Positions 17,170-26,384 of a stretch of 64,000 bases of DNA are shown here, piece by piece. Made by a program: the position numbers and the translations under genes. Position 1 is the first letter of the stretch. Each line of letters opens with the position of its first letter. The notes beneath the pieces were generated by a model. It did no database searches and was not told the DNA's origin. It saw only the letters and a list, made by a program, of their open reading frames with translations. Source of the stretch: an uncultured Candidatus Competibacteraceae bacterium (GTDB taxonomy: Bacteria > Pseudomonadota > Gammaproteobacteria > Competibacterales > Competibacteraceae); assembly GCA_903879705.1 (NCBI GenBank), contig CAIRMO010000145.1, positions 1 to 64,000 on the forward strand, given 5' to 3'.

Positions 17170-17970
17170 TCAGCCCCAAGGTCGCACCGTATGGCCATGA
17201 TTCAGCGGGCCACGACCTTGACCAAGGCCGGGCGCAGTCCGGATCGCTTCCCGCACATAGGCCAGCGCCCGCCGCACCGCCGCATTCAGCATCAGCCCCT
17301 GCGCCAATCCAACAGCAATGGCGGAGGCCAGGGTACAGCCGGAACCGTGGGTGTTGCGACTCGCCAACCGCGGCGCAGTAAAGACTTCTTCACCACCACG
17401 CCAGACCAGCCAGTCCGTTACCGTCTCGCCGGCCAGATGCCCGCCCTTGACCAGCACCGCCGCCGGTCCAAGCTCCAGCAATTGCCGGCCTGCCGTCGCC
17501 AGATCATCCGGGGTCTGGATCGTCAGCCCGCTCAGTGCCTCGGCCTCGCGCACATTCGGCGTCATCAGGGCGGCACGGGGCAACAGACGCTGGATCAGTG
17601 TATCCCGCGCTGCCGGGTCGAGCAGACCGTCGCCGCCCTTGGTATACATGACCGGGTCCACCACCACCCGGATGCCCGCCGCCGTGTGATCCAGCACCTC
17701 AACTACCGCTTCGATGACCGCGGCGTTATGCAACATGCCGGTCTTGATGCAATCCGCGCCGAGGTCTTCCAGCACCACCCGCATTTGCTGGGCGATGAAG
17801 GCCGGTTCCACCCCGATGATGCCGAATACGCCTTGGGTGTTCTGCGCGGTCAGCGCCGTGATCGCGGTGGCCGCGTAGCCGCCCAGCGCCGTCACTGTTT
17901 TCAAATCCGCCTGAATTCCGGCCCCGCCGCCAGAATCAGAACCCGCCACAATCAACACCCGCCCCTTCAT
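17170..17970 (-). CDS. thiD: Hydroxymethylpyrimidine/phosphomethylpyrimidine kinase
   Basis: ThiD of 266 residues phosphorylates HMP and HMP-phosphate with ATP in thiamine biosynthesis. Family motifs are clear: IVAGSDSGGGAGIQADLKT at the N-terminus, DPVMYTKGGDGLL, TPNVREAEALSG, VLVKGGH and the anion-hole motif THGSGCTLASAIA near the C-terminus. The ATG at 17970 follows an AGGAG ribosome site; an upstream Met 12 codons earlier is not needed. No TPP riboswitch was recognised upstream. No other thi gene is in the window. Confidence 0.93.
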   Translation of the reverse strand: MKGRVLIVAGSDSGGGAGIQADLKTVTALGGYAATAITALTAQNTQGVFGIIGVEPAFIAQQMRVVLEDLGADCIKTGMLHNAAVIEAVVEVLDHTAAGIRVVVDPVMYTKGGDGLLDPAARDTLIQRLLPRAALMTPNVREAEALSGLTIQTPDDLATAGRQLLELGPAAVLVKGGHLAGETVTDWLVWRGGEEVFTAPRLASRNTHGSGCTLASAIAVGLAQGLMLNAAVRRALAYVREAIRTAPGLGQGRGPLNHGHTVRPWG

Positions 17971-18063
17971 CGCTGTACTCCTTAAGGTTTCTATCGCCTG
18001 TTTCAAGCAATTGCGCCCCGTGGCAAAAGCGGGTAGCGTACCGCGCTTTCTTCACGACTCTCG

Positions 18064-18606
18064 ATGATTATAACCATGCGGATTGAATCCCCCCTGTGTC
18101 TGTATACCGGTGTCGCGCGCCCCGAATGGATGGATTACAACGGCCACATGAATGTTGCCTACTATGTTTTGGCGTTTGATTATGCCACCGACGCTTTTGT
18201 GGATGCGCTGGGCATGGGGCAGGATTATCGGGATTGCCACCAGTGTTCAGCGTTCGTCGTGGAAACCCATGTCAATTACCCGCGTGAGCTGGTCGCCCAT
18301 GATCCCATCCGCATTACTACCCAGTTGCTCGGTTTTGATAGCAAGCGCATTCATTGTTTTCACCGCATGTATCATGCCGCCCAGGGCTTTCTGGCCGCCA
18401 CGACTGAATTGATGCTGATTCATGTCGCTCTGGCTGAACGACACAGCGCGCCCATGCCCACGCCAGTGCTGGACCAATTGGGCGCAGTGATGGCCCAACA
18501 TATGCAGCTACCCCGGCCGCCCCAGTCGGGCCGGGTGATGGGAGTACGCGCCAAGTCGCCGACCTTGCAACTGGAAATGCCCGCCTTACGGCGGGTGTCC
18601 CGTTGA
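18064..18606 (+). CDS. Hotdog-fold acyl-CoA thioesterase
   Basis: Protein of 176-180 residues of the 4-hydroxybenzoyl-CoA thioesterase-like family, with the diagnostic helix segment WMDYNGHMNVAYYVLAFDYA near the N-terminus, where Asp and the flanking residues form the active site. VVETHVNYPRELVAHDPIRI and SKRIHCFHRMYHA continue the hotdog fold. Relatives include betainyl-CoA thioesterase, so that substrate is possible, but no carnitine genes adjoin. Two in-frame ATG codons (18064 and 18076) are equally plausible starts. Confidence 0.8.
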   Translation: MIITMRIESPLCLYTGVARPEWMDYNGHMNVAYYVLAFDYATDAFVDALGMGQDYRDCHQCSAFVVETHVNYPRELVAHDPIRITTQLLGFDSKRIHCFHRMYHAAQGFLAATTELMLIHVALAERHSAPMPTPVLDQLGAVMAQHMQLPRPPQSGRVMGVRAKSPTLQLEMPALRRVSR

Positions 18607-18780
18607 CTCGTACCGCAATCCGCCGGTATTCAGTCCGATCAGCCTGTTCTGGCCAGCGCTATCGGATGACCACAATCCAGGGCCAGCCATAGCCAATTTT
18701 TGTTATGCTCAACCCATGACCATTTCATCCCTACTGCAATTCAGACTTCAGTGACTTCCCTACAACACGCCCTGCCGGTC

Positions 18781-19728
18781 ATGACGAAACTGCAATTGAC
18801 GCTGCCTCGCCCTGAGCTTGGGCAACGACGGGCAGTGACCGTGGTGACGATCGCTCTGGTGATCGCGCTGGCTCGTTCGTTGGCGACCCTGACTTTGGCA
18901 ATACTGTTGGGCCAGTCGTCGCCCTTAATCGGGTTGATGCCGCCAGCACCGAACTCGGCCGCCGGACGGACCGCCACCGTTCAATCTGCTGATGACGTGG
19001 CGATCGCGGGCTGGCATCTGTTCGGACGGGCGGAAATCGGCCGTACCGTCAAAGCGTCGCCTGCCGTCGTACCGATCACGCCGCTCAATCTGCGGCTGGT
19101 GGGGGTCTTTTTCGCCGAGCGGGGCAGCGATCGGGCGCTGGCGCTGATTGCCGAAGGCAGTGGGGTGGAACGTGGCTACCGGATCGGCGAAGCGTTGCCC
19201 GGAGGCGCTCGCTTGGAACAGATCTTGCGTGACCGGGTGATCGTTTCCCGCAATGGCCGACAGGAAGCGATCAATCTGCCGAAACTGGATGAATCTGGCC
19301 AAGTCCTGCTCCCAGCGTCCGCCCCGCCGGAAGCGCCGGGCGACCCCGAATTGGACCCCGCTGCATCCAGCGCACCCCAGATCATCGACGCCAGCGCCAT
19401 TGCTGGACGGTTGCGGGGCGAAATCGCCGCTCGGCCCCAGGCGCTGGAAGATATCGCCTTTGCCAGCCCTTATATGCAGAACGGCCAGTTTGTCGGTTTC
19501 CGGTTACGGCCAGGGCGAGACCGGCAGATCTTTCAGCAGTTGGGCCTGAATGGCGGCGATGTGCTGACTGAAATCAATGGAGCCCGGATCAACAGCCCCG
19601 CCCAGGGACTGATGCTGTTGCAAGAACTGATGAGTGCCAGTCAGCTTGAGGTTCGGGTCCTGCGCAATGGTGCCGAGATTTCCCTGACCTTTTCTCTGGA
19701 TGGTCCCTTTCCGAGTGCGCGGAACTGA
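18781..19728 (+). CDS. gspC: Type II secretion system protein GspC
   Basis: Inner-membrane clamp protein of the type II secretion system, about 315 residues. A single N-terminal membrane helix (VTIALVIALARSLATLTLAI) is followed by the HR domain (TPLNLRLVGVFFAERGS, GYRIGEALPGGARLEQILRD) that contacts the secretin, and a C-terminal PDZ domain (FRLRPGRDRQIFQQLGLNGG, DVLTEINGARI). It is the first gene of gspCDEF. The start is taken at the ATG at 18781; an earlier in-frame Met exists and no strong ribosome site separates them. Confidence 0.9.
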   Translation: MTKLQLTLPRPELGQRRAVTVVTIALVIALARSLATLTLAILLGQSSPLIGLMPPAPNSAAGRTATVQSADDVAIAGWHLFGRAEIGRTVKASPAVVPITPLNLRLVGVFFAERGSDRALALIAEGSGVERGYRIGEALPGGARLEQILRDRVIVSRNGRQEAINLPKLDESGQVLLPASAPPEAPGDPELDPAASSAPQIIDASAIAGRLRGEIAARPQALEDIAFASPYMQNGQFVGFRLRPGRDRQIFQQLGLNGGDVLTEINGARINSPAQGLMLLQELMSASQLEVRVLRNGAEISLTFSLDGPFPSARN

Positions 19729-19791
19729 TCGCTGATCGCCGCCCCCTGCCGTTGACTGCGGCGTCCACCGACTGACCTCTGACGATTGATA

Positions 19792-21924
19792 ATGAACCAC
19801 TGGCTAAATCGACAAATCCTCTATTGCAGGCGTGTACTCGGCGGGTTGCTGCTCAGCGCGATCCTGGCGTTGCCGGCACTGGCCGCGCCAGTGACGCTAA
19901 ATCTCAAAGATGCCGACATCAACGCGCTGGTGGAGAGCATGTCAGTGCTGACCGGCAAGAATTTCATCGTTGATCCCCGCGTCAAGGGCCGGGTTACGAT
20001 CATTTCCGCCAAGCCCATGGATGAAAAGGAACTCTATGAAGTGTTTCTGGCGGTGCTGGGCGTCCACGGTTTCGCCGCTATTCCCGGCGGTAACGTGATC
20101 AAGATCGTGCCGGCAGCGGGCGCCAAGCAAGAGAATGTGCCTACGGTAGACCGGCGGGGCAGCATTGAACCTGATCAGATCGTGACCCGGATCATTCAGG
20201 TTCAGAACGTGTCGGCGGCCCAGGTGGTGCCGATCCTGCGCCCGCTGATTCCGCCCCAGGGCCATCTGGCGGCCTACACCCCGACCAATGTCCTGATCAT
20301 TTCCGACACTGCCGCCAACGTGGAGCGGATCGCCAGCATCATTGCCCGAATCGATCTGGCCAGTAATGAAGAAGTCGAGATCGTGACGTTGCGTCATGCT
20401 TCGGCGACCGAAATCGTGCGGGTGCTGTCCGCTTTGGAACAGGGCAGAAGCCGGGCCGATCCCTCTGCTGCCGTGGGGATGCCGCCGCGGATGGTGGCTG
20501 ATGAGCGCACTAATAGCATTTTATTGAGCGGCGATAAGGCGTCGCGCCTGCGGTTCCGGGCCTTGATTACCCACCTCGATACGCCGGTGGACAGTGGTGG
20601 CAACACCCAGGTGGTCTACCTGCGCTATGCCAAGGCCAAAGATCTGGCTACCGTGTTGCAGGGGGTCAGCAAGAACCTGAGCAGCGAAGCGGCCCGCAAT
20701 GCGCCGATCGCCGGCGGGCAGCCCGGGATGCCGCCCGGCGGTGGCGCTAGCAGCAGCGGTGGATCCAGCCTGGTGGACATTCAGGCCGATGAGTCGACCA
20801 ATGCGCTGGTGATTACCGCCCCGCCAGATTTGATTCGCTCGCTGCGTTCGGTCATCGCGCAGTTGGACGTGCGCCGCGCCCAAGTGCTGGTCGAGGCGGT
20901 GATTGCCGAGATCTCCGCCGAGAAAACCGCCGAACTTGGGGTGCAATGGGTGGCGTATGGAAACAGTGTTATCGGTTTCACGAATCTGGCTTCTGGCAAC
21001 GCTGGTCTGGCCAATGTTGCTGCCTTGGCGGCGCAGATCAATGGGGGCAATGGTTCGGATGCCACCTCACTTCCTGATCCGAACCTGGTTCCGCAAGGAA
21101 TGCACATGGCGGTCGGCGATTTTTCCGGGGATAACAAGTTTGGGGCATTGATCAGCGCGTTGGCCAAGGATGCTGACACCAATGTGCTATCGACGCCAAC
21201 CATCGTCACTCTGGACAACGAGGATGCGGAAATCATTGTCGGCGAAAATGTCCCCTTCGTGACCGGGAATTACACCACCAACACCAGCAGTGGCGGCAAT
21301 ACCAACAACAACGCGGTGGGCAACCCGTTTCAGACGATCCAGCGCGATGATGTCGGTATCAAGCTCAAGGTCAAACCGCAGATTAATGAAGGCAATGCGG
21401 TCAAGCTGGAAATTTCCCAGGAGGTATCGGCGGTCGTGCCCTCAGCCAATGCCGCCAGCCAGGGACCAACCACCACCAAGCGTTCGATTAAGACCAAGGT
21501 GCTGGTGGAAAACGGCCAGGTGTTGGTGCTGGGAGGGCTGATCAGTGACGATCTGTCAGAAAGCGCCGCAAAAGTGCCCTTTCTGGGGGATATTCCCCTG
21601 CTCGGCAATTTGTTTCGCTACCGAGGCACCAAAAAAATCAAGCGCAATCTGATGGTGTTTCTGCACCCGGTCATCCTGCGCGATCCTAACCAAGGCACTC
21701 TGCACACCAACGACAAGTACAGCTATATCCGCGATCAGCAGCTCACGGCGCGGGCGCGGACCGATTACCTGCTCTCCGATGTGCAGCCGCCGTTGCTCAA
21801 GCCCGAAGCGGAGGTCAAGGCGCAAGGCACGATTCTCAATGTGCAGCCGGCGGTCAGGACAGAACCGCTGCCGCCCGTAGCGTCCGCAGCGGTCGCGGAA
21901 AATAACGGGTTTGGCGACAAATGA
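19792..21924 (+). CDS. gspD: Type II secretion system secretin GspD
   Basis: Outer-membrane secretin, about 710 residues with a signal peptide ([15 protein letters not shown]). The N0 domain begins [15 protein letters not shown] and is followed by N1-N3 repeats with a Gly/Ser-rich insertion ([13 protein letters not shown]) in N3. The C-terminal secretin domain holds [30 protein letters not shown] and [10 protein letters not shown], ending with a short S-domain-like tail. It forms the multimeric exit channel. The stop overlaps the GspE start (ATGA). The ATG at 19792 is preferred over a TTG two codons earlier. Confidence 0.95.
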   Translation: MNHWLNRQILYCRRVLGGLLLSAILALPALAAPVTLNLKDADINALVESMSVLTGKNFIVDPRVKGRVTIISAKPMDEKELYEVFLAVLGVHGFAAIPGGNVIKIVPAAGAKQENVPTVDRRGSIEPDQIVTRIIQVQNVSAAQVVPILRPLIPPQGHLAAYTPTNVLIISDTAANVERIASIIARIDLASNEEVEIVTLRHASATEIVRVLSALEQGRSRADPSAAVGMPPRMVADERTNSILLSGDKASRLRFRALITHLDTPVDSGGNTQVVYLRYAKAKDLATVLQGVSKNLSSEAARNAPIAGGQPGMPPGGGASSSGGSSLVDIQADESTNALVITAPPDLIRSLRSVIAQLDVRRAQVLVEAVIAEISAEKTAELGVQWVAYGNSVIGFTNLASGNAGLANVAALAAQINGGNGSDATSLPDPNLVPQGMHMAVGDFSGDNKFGALISALAKDADTNVLSTPTIVTLDNEDAEIIVGENVPFVTGNYTTNTSSGGNTNNNAVGNPFQTIQRDDVGIKLKVKPQINEGNAVKLEISQEVSAVVPSANAASQGPTTTKRSIKTKVLVENGQVLVLGGLISDDLSESAAKVPFLGDIPLLGNLFRYRGTKKIKRNLMVFLHPVILRDPNQGTLHTNDKYSYIRDQQLTARARTDYLLSDVQPPLLKPEAEVKAQGTILNVQPAVRTEPLPPVASAAVAENNGFGDK

Positions 21925-23441
21925 GCGTTGATCTGTTGCCCGGCGTTGCCGGTGATCTGGATGCCGGCGCGGTTCGGCATTTGTCTTATGCGTTTGCCAA
22001 GCGCCACGGGGTGCTGGCGCTGGAAGCTGCCGCAGATGGCGGGATTGCCGTTGCCTGCCGTCCGGACGTGAGCGCCCGCAGCCTGACCGAATTGCGCCGG
22101 CATTTGCACGCACCACTGCGTCCGGCCCTGATGCCGGCGGCGCAATTCGAGCGGCTGTTGCAGGATCGCTATGAGGGCGACAGCAACGGTGCAGCGCGGA
22201 TGATGGAAGACCTCGGCGAAGAAATGGATCTGAACCAGGTGGCCATGGCGCTGCCGGAGCCGGAGGATCTGCTGGAAAGCGCCGACGATGCGCCGATCAT
22301 TCGGCTGATCAATGCCCTGCTTACCGAGGCGATCAAGGAAAACGCCTCGGATATTCATATTGAGTCGTTCGAGAACCGGCTGCTGGTTCGGTTCCGGGTC
22401 GATGGAGTGCTGCGCGAGGCGTTGCAGCCACCCCGGGCGCTGGGGCCGCTGCTGGTTTCCCGGGTCAAGGTCATGGCGCACCTCGACATTGCCGAGAAGC
22501 GCCTGCCGCAGGACGGGCGGATTTCGCTGAAAGTGGCCGGGCGACCGGTCGATGTGCGGGTTTCGACCTTGCCGGCCGGGCATGGTGAACGGGTGGTGTT
22601 GCGGCTGCTGGACAAGCGCGAGGGCCGGCTGGATTTGCAGCATCTGGGTATGGAGTCGGGCGATGAAACCCGGTTGCTGAAGCTGATTCATCGCCCGCAC
22701 GGCATTCTGCTGGTCACCGGCCCGACCGGCTCCGGCAAGACCACGACCCTGTATGCGGGTCTGACCCAACTCAATGATCGTAAACGCAACATCATGACGG
22801 TGGAGGATCCCATCGAGTATTACCTGGACGGTATCAGCCAGACCCAGGTCAATACCAAGGTCGAGATGACCTTTGCCCGGGGTTTGCGCGCGATCCTGCG
22901 CCAGGACCCGGACGTGGTGATGGTGGGCGAAATCCGCGATCTGGAGACCGCGGAGATTGCGGTGCAGGCTTCGCTGACCGGCCATCTGGTGCTATCCACT
23001 TTGCATACCAACAGCGCGGTGGGCGCGATGACCCGGTTGCGCGATATGGGGGTGGAGCCGTTTCTGCTCTCGTCATCGCTGATCGGGGTGCTGGCGCAAC
23101 GGCTGGTGCGCAAGCTCTGTCCCCACTGCAAACAGCCGCATTCCGCCAACCCGGTGGATTGCGGCACGCTGGGCGTTGATCCGGCGGTGCCACCCACGCT
23201 GTATACCCCGACCGGTTGCGATCAATGCAATCAATCCGGCTATCGGGGCCGCACCGGTATTTTTGAACTGGTCACGGTCGACGCCACGATGCAAACCCTG
23301 ATTCACGAAGGCCGGGGCGAACAGGAGTTGGAGCGCCACGCCCGGTTGTCCAGTCGCAGCATTCGCACCGATGGCCGCCGCCGGGTGTTGGCCAGCGATA
23401 CCGCCCTGGCCGAACTGGTGCGGGTCACGCGGGAAGATTAA
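21921..23441 (+). CDS. gspE: Type II secretion ATPase GspE
   Basis: Cytoplasmic ATPase of 506 residues driving pseudopilus assembly. It has an N1E-like domain, then [20 protein letters not shown] (Asp box), Walker [16 protein letters not shown], Walker B region [18 protein letters not shown] and the His box [14 protein letters not shown] tetracysteine zinc site follows (CPHC and CDQC). The length is usual for the family. The start overlaps gspD and the stop overlaps gspF by one base, so the four genes are translationally coupled. Confidence 0.96.
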   Translation: MSVDLLPGVAGDLDAGAVRHLSYAFAKRHGVLALEAAADGGIAVACRPDVSARSLTELRRHLHAPLRPALMPAAQFERLLQDRYEGDSNGAARMMEDLGEEMDLNQVAMALPEPEDLLESADDAPIIRLINALLTEAIKENASDIHIESFENRLLVRFRVDGVLREALQPPRALGPLLVSRVKVMAHLDIAEKRLPQDGRISLKVAGRPVDVRVSTLPAGHGERVVLRLLDKREGRLDLQHLGMESGDETRLLKLIHRPHGILLVTGPTGSGKTTTLYAGLTQLNDRKRNIMTVEDPIEYYLDGISQTQVNTKVEMTFARGLRAILRQDPDVVMVGEIRDLETAEIAVQASLTGHLVLSTLHTNSAVGAMTRLRDMGVEPFLLSSSLIGVLAQRLVRKLCPHCKQPHSANPVDCGTLGVDPAVPPTLYTPTGCDQCNQSGYRGRTGIFELVTVDATMQTLIHEGRGEQELERHARLSSRSIRTDGRRRVLASDTALAELVRVTRED

Positions 23442-24652
23442 TGCCTGCCTTCCAATACACCGCCCTCAATGCCAAGGGCCGTCAAAGCAAGGGCCTGATT
23501 GAGGCCGATACCCCGCGCATGGCCCGGCAAATGCTGCGCGAACGCGGCCTGAATCCGCTGGGCGTCGAGGAAGTCGCCAGTCAGGAACGGCGGCGGGGTC
23601 GACAACTGTGGGGCTTGCGGATCAGCGCGACGGATCTGGCGCTGATTACCCGGCAACTGGCGACGCTGGTCGCCTCCGGGTTGCCGCTGGAGGAAGCGGT
23701 GGGCGCGGTCGCACGGCAGGCGGAACAGACCCGGTTGAGCGGGTTGCTGCTGGCGGTGCGGGCGCGGGTGCTGGAAGGGCATACCTTGGCGACCGCGCTG
23801 GGCGATTTTCCGCAGATCTTCCCGGAGTTGTACCGGGCAACGGTGGCCGCCGGCGAGCAGTCCGGCCATCTGGATGTAGTGTTCGAGCGGCTGGCCGATT
23901 ACACCGAAGCCCGCCAGCAGATGCGCCAGAAAGTCGGATTGGCGCTGTTTTATCCGCTCTTGTTGACCGGCGTCGCCATTCTGATCGTGGCCGGCCTGCT
24001 GACCTATGTGGTGCCGCAAGTCGTGCAGGTCTTCAGCAGTCTCAATCAACAGTTGCCGGCGCTGACCCGGGGGCTGATCGCGGTGAGCGATTTTCTGCGC
24101 CAGTACGGCTGGCTGGTGTTGCTGGCGCTGGCGGGTGGCGCGATAGCTTGGGTGTACGCGCTGCGCCGGATCAGCTTCAGGCGGCGGGTGCATCAAATCC
24201 TGCTGAAATTGCCGCTGTTGGCCCGGCTGGTGCGAGGGGCTAACACCGCCCGGTTCGCCCGCACCTTCAGCATTCTGATGGCCAGTGGCGTACCCGTGCT
24301 GGAGGCGTTGCGAATTTCGGCGCAAGTGATGAGCAATCTACCCATGCGCGAGGCGGTGGAGCAGGCGGCGGCGCGGGTCAAGGAAGGGGCCAGCCTGTTC
24401 AAGGCCATCAGCAATAGCGGCTATTTTCCGCCGATGACCTTGCAGCTCATTGCCAGCGGTGAAGCCAGTGGCCGACTGGAAAATATGCTGGAGCGGGCGG
24501 CGGCGCAGCAGGAACGCGAGACGGAAACCCTGATCGCCGCCCTGCTGGGAATTTTTGAACCGATGCTGATTCTGGTGATGGGCGGGGTAGTGCTGGTCAT
24601 CGTGCTGGCGATTTTGTTGCCGATTTTTGACCTCAATCAACTGGTGCGCTGA
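23441..24652 (+). CDS. gspF: Type II secretion inner-membrane protein GspF
   Basis: Polytopic platform protein of 403 residues with two T2SSF domains (about 70-190 and 270-395) and three membrane segments (for example LALFYPLLLTGVAILIVAGL and ILVMGGVVLVIVLAILLPIF). Conserved motifs include RQLATLVASGLPLEEAV and FARTFSILMASGVPVLEAL. The start overlaps the gspE stop (TAATG). The usual next genes gspG-M do not follow here and must lie elsewhere in the genome if the system is complete. Confidence 0.95.
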   Translation: MPAFQYTALNAKGRQSKGLIEADTPRMARQMLRERGLNPLGVEEVASQERRRGRQLWGLRISATDLALITRQLATLVASGLPLEEAVGAVARQAEQTRLSGLLLAVRARVLEGHTLATALGDFPQIFPELYRATVAAGEQSGHLDVVFERLADYTEARQQMRQKVGLALFYPLLLTGVAILIVAGLLTYVVPQVVQVFSSLNQQLPALTRGLIAVSDFLRQYGWLVLLALAGGAIAWVYALRRISFRRRVHQILLKLPLLARLVRGANTARFARTFSILMASGVPVLEALRISAQVMSNLPMREAVEQAAARVKEGASLFKAISNSGYFPPMTLQLIASGEASGRLENMLERAAAQQERETETLIAALLGIFEPMLILVMGGVVLVIVLAILLPIFDLNQLVR

Positions 24653-24699
24653 ATCAAGGCTAAAAGAGCGTGGGGTAACCTGAACTTGCTGAAAATCCA

Positions 24700-25923
24700 G
24701 TGAAAAGATTACTCGGCCCTGAAGAGTTCAAACTTTGGCTGTTCAACCGGCGATCGCCTTTCAACGTAGTCGTGGCTGCGCGGCTTACCGGACGTCTGGA
24801 AATCGTTGCGCTGCAACAGGCCGTGGTCAAGCTGCGATCCAGCCATTCTCTTCTCTCCGCCCAAATCGAATGTCATGGAAGACCCCGCCTGGTCACCACT
24901 CCAGCTCTGCCCCTCCCGCTCGAAATCGAGACGCGCGAGGACGATGATCATTGGCGACGGGTGCTGGAACAGGAACTCAACCGTCGGTTGCCGGTCGCCG
25001 AGGGGCCATTGTTGCGAGTCACGCTCCTGCATGGGGCCGAGGCTTCGGATCTGATTCTGTGCGCCTGCCATGTCGCCACTGATGCCCTGGGTGTTTTCAC
25101 TCTACTGCGTGATTTGCTGGCTCTGCTGGCCGGCGATGAGATCACGCCCCGGATGCCGATGCCGGCCTTCGAGGAGCTGATCCCGGCTGAGGCCTTTGGC
25201 GCTGCTGATGGCGCAGCGTTGCGGGACCAGTGGTGGAGCCGCCAAACCAGTGAACGGCTGGCCGCTGTCGACTGGGACGATCTGGCCGGGCGGCTGCCGG
25301 ATGTAGGCAAAACCCGGGTGCTGGCTGACGAACTGGATCAGGAGACCACGGCTGCACTGCTTGCCCGTTGCCGCGCCGAACAAACCACCGTGCATGGGGC
25401 GTTGAGCGCCGGTGTGTTGATCAGCTTGGCGAGTGAAGCGGCGGAGGTCGCCTGTACCCATAGCGTCAGCCTGCGCCAGCGCTTGGAGCCGCCGTTTGGC
25501 GATGAGGTTGGACTGTGCCTGTCCCGGGTGCTGACCCGGCATCGGATCGGGCCGGACACTGACTTCTGGGGTTTGGCGCGGGACGTTCGTTCCCGGATCA
25601 CGGCGGCGATTCAGTGTGGCGAACCTTTCGACCGGACGCTGGAAACGATTCGGGTACTGACTCCCGGCGGGCGACTGGAGATCGGGCCGGAAGCGGTGGC
25701 GACGATGACCAACCCTGGACTGATTGCTCTGGAGCCACGTCAGGGCCGGTTATCAGTGCGGTCAGCGATCAGCGCCGGTACCGTGATGGTGGACGGGCCA
25801 GTGATTTCCACCGCGACGGTGGCGGGTCGGCTGACCTGGCTGTGGACTATTCCGGATCATTGGAGTCGGGCGGCTGAATCGGCGCTTCTCAGCCGACAAG
25901 CGTTTCAATTCTTGTTGTCTTGA
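24700..25923 (+). CDS. Condensation-domain acyltransferase
   Basis: Protein of 407 residues of the CoA-dependent acyltransferase/condensation superfamily (NRPS C-domain and PapA-like). The catalytic motif HHxxxDG is degenerate but keeps the key residues as CHVATDALG near residue 125, and the structural DFWG motif appears as DTDFWGLARDVRS. It probably transfers an acyl group to an alcohol or amine; substrates are unknown. No carrier protein or NRPS gene adjoins. It starts with GTG at 24700, 47 bases after gspF, without a clear ribosome site, and might be cotranscribed with gspCDEF. Confidence 0.7.
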   Translation: MKRLLGPEEFKLWLFNRRSPFNVVVAARLTGRLEIVALQQAVVKLRSSHSLLSAQIECHGRPRLVTTPALPLPLEIETREDDDHWRRVLEQELNRRLPVAEGPLLRVTLLHGAEASDLILCACHVATDALGVFTLLRDLLALLAGDEITPRMPMPAFEELIPAEAFGAADGAALRDQWWSRQTSERLAAVDWDDLAGRLPDVGKTRVLADELDQETTAALLARCRAEQTTVHGALSAGVLISLASEAAEVACTHSVSLRQRLEPPFGDEVGLCLSRVLTRHRIGPDTDFWGLARDVRSRITAAIQCGEPFDRTLETIRVLTPGGRLEIGPEAVATMTNPGLIALEPRQGRLSVRSAISAGTVMVDGPVISTATVAGRLTWLWTIPDHWSRAAESALLSRQAFQFLLS

Positions 25924-25924
25924 A

Positions 25925-26015
25925 TTAGCCATTGCGGCTGATCTCATCGACGGACAGCACCTTGCCGGCACTCTTGATCTCGCCATTCACCGCCAGTGCG
26001 GAGGCACTCATCACC
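25925..26015 (-). pseudogene. Decayed duplicate of the adjacent disulfide-protein gene, 3' end
   Basis: About 30 codons on the minus strand read LAVNGEIKSAGKVLSVDEI and then a divergent tail and stop. They are nearly identical to the C-terminal half of the intact gene at 26133-26369. The CxxC-bearing 5' half is missing. Between the two copies a His-rich reading (MHAHPDHAHHDPEASDRMSW, minus strand from about 26114) is in another frame and is of unknown origin. Confidence 0.8.
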
Positions 26016-26132
26016 GCCGGCGGCGGCATAGGCCAAGGTCAGCTCGATCGCCCGCCATGACATCCGATCGGAGGCTTCAGGATCATGATGCGCATGATCG
26101 GGATGGGCGTGCATGGCGAACGGGATACGCAG

Positions 26133-26369
26133 TCAGGCGCTCAACAGCTTTTTGATCTCATCGACCGACAGCACTTTACCGGCGCTCTTAATCTCGCCGT
26201 TCACCGCCAGCGTGGGAGTACTCATCACCCCAGCGTCGATGATGGCGTTCATATCGGTGACTTTCTCCATTTCATACTCCAGCCCCAGCGCTTGCGCGGC
26301 GGCTTCGGTGTGTTGGCCGAGCGTTTTGCACTTCGCGCAACCGCTACCGAACACTTGAAACTTGATCAT
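26133..26369 (-). CDS. Redox-active disulfide protein, thioredoxin-like
   Basis: Small thioredoxin-fold protein of 78 residues with active site GSGCAKCKT near residues 8-16 and the cis-Pro loop STPTLAVNGEIKSAGK. It matches the 'small redox-active disulfide protein 2' family, which is often paired with UPF0718 permeases, as here. The ATG at 26369 has GGAG eight bases upstream; a GTG three codons earlier is too close to that site. It lies 15 bases after the permease gene, in the same operon. Confidence 0.85.
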   Translation of the reverse strand: MIKFQVFGSGCAKCKTLGQHTEAAAQALGLEYEMEKVTDMNAIIDAGVMSTPTLAVNGEIKSAGKVLSVDEIKKLLSA

Positions 26370-26384
26370 GATCTTCACTCCTCA

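Noticed and set aside
17971-18063. TPP riboswitch before thiD
   Set aside because: The conserved CTGAGA and ACCTGA thi-box segments are not visible in the short upstream region.
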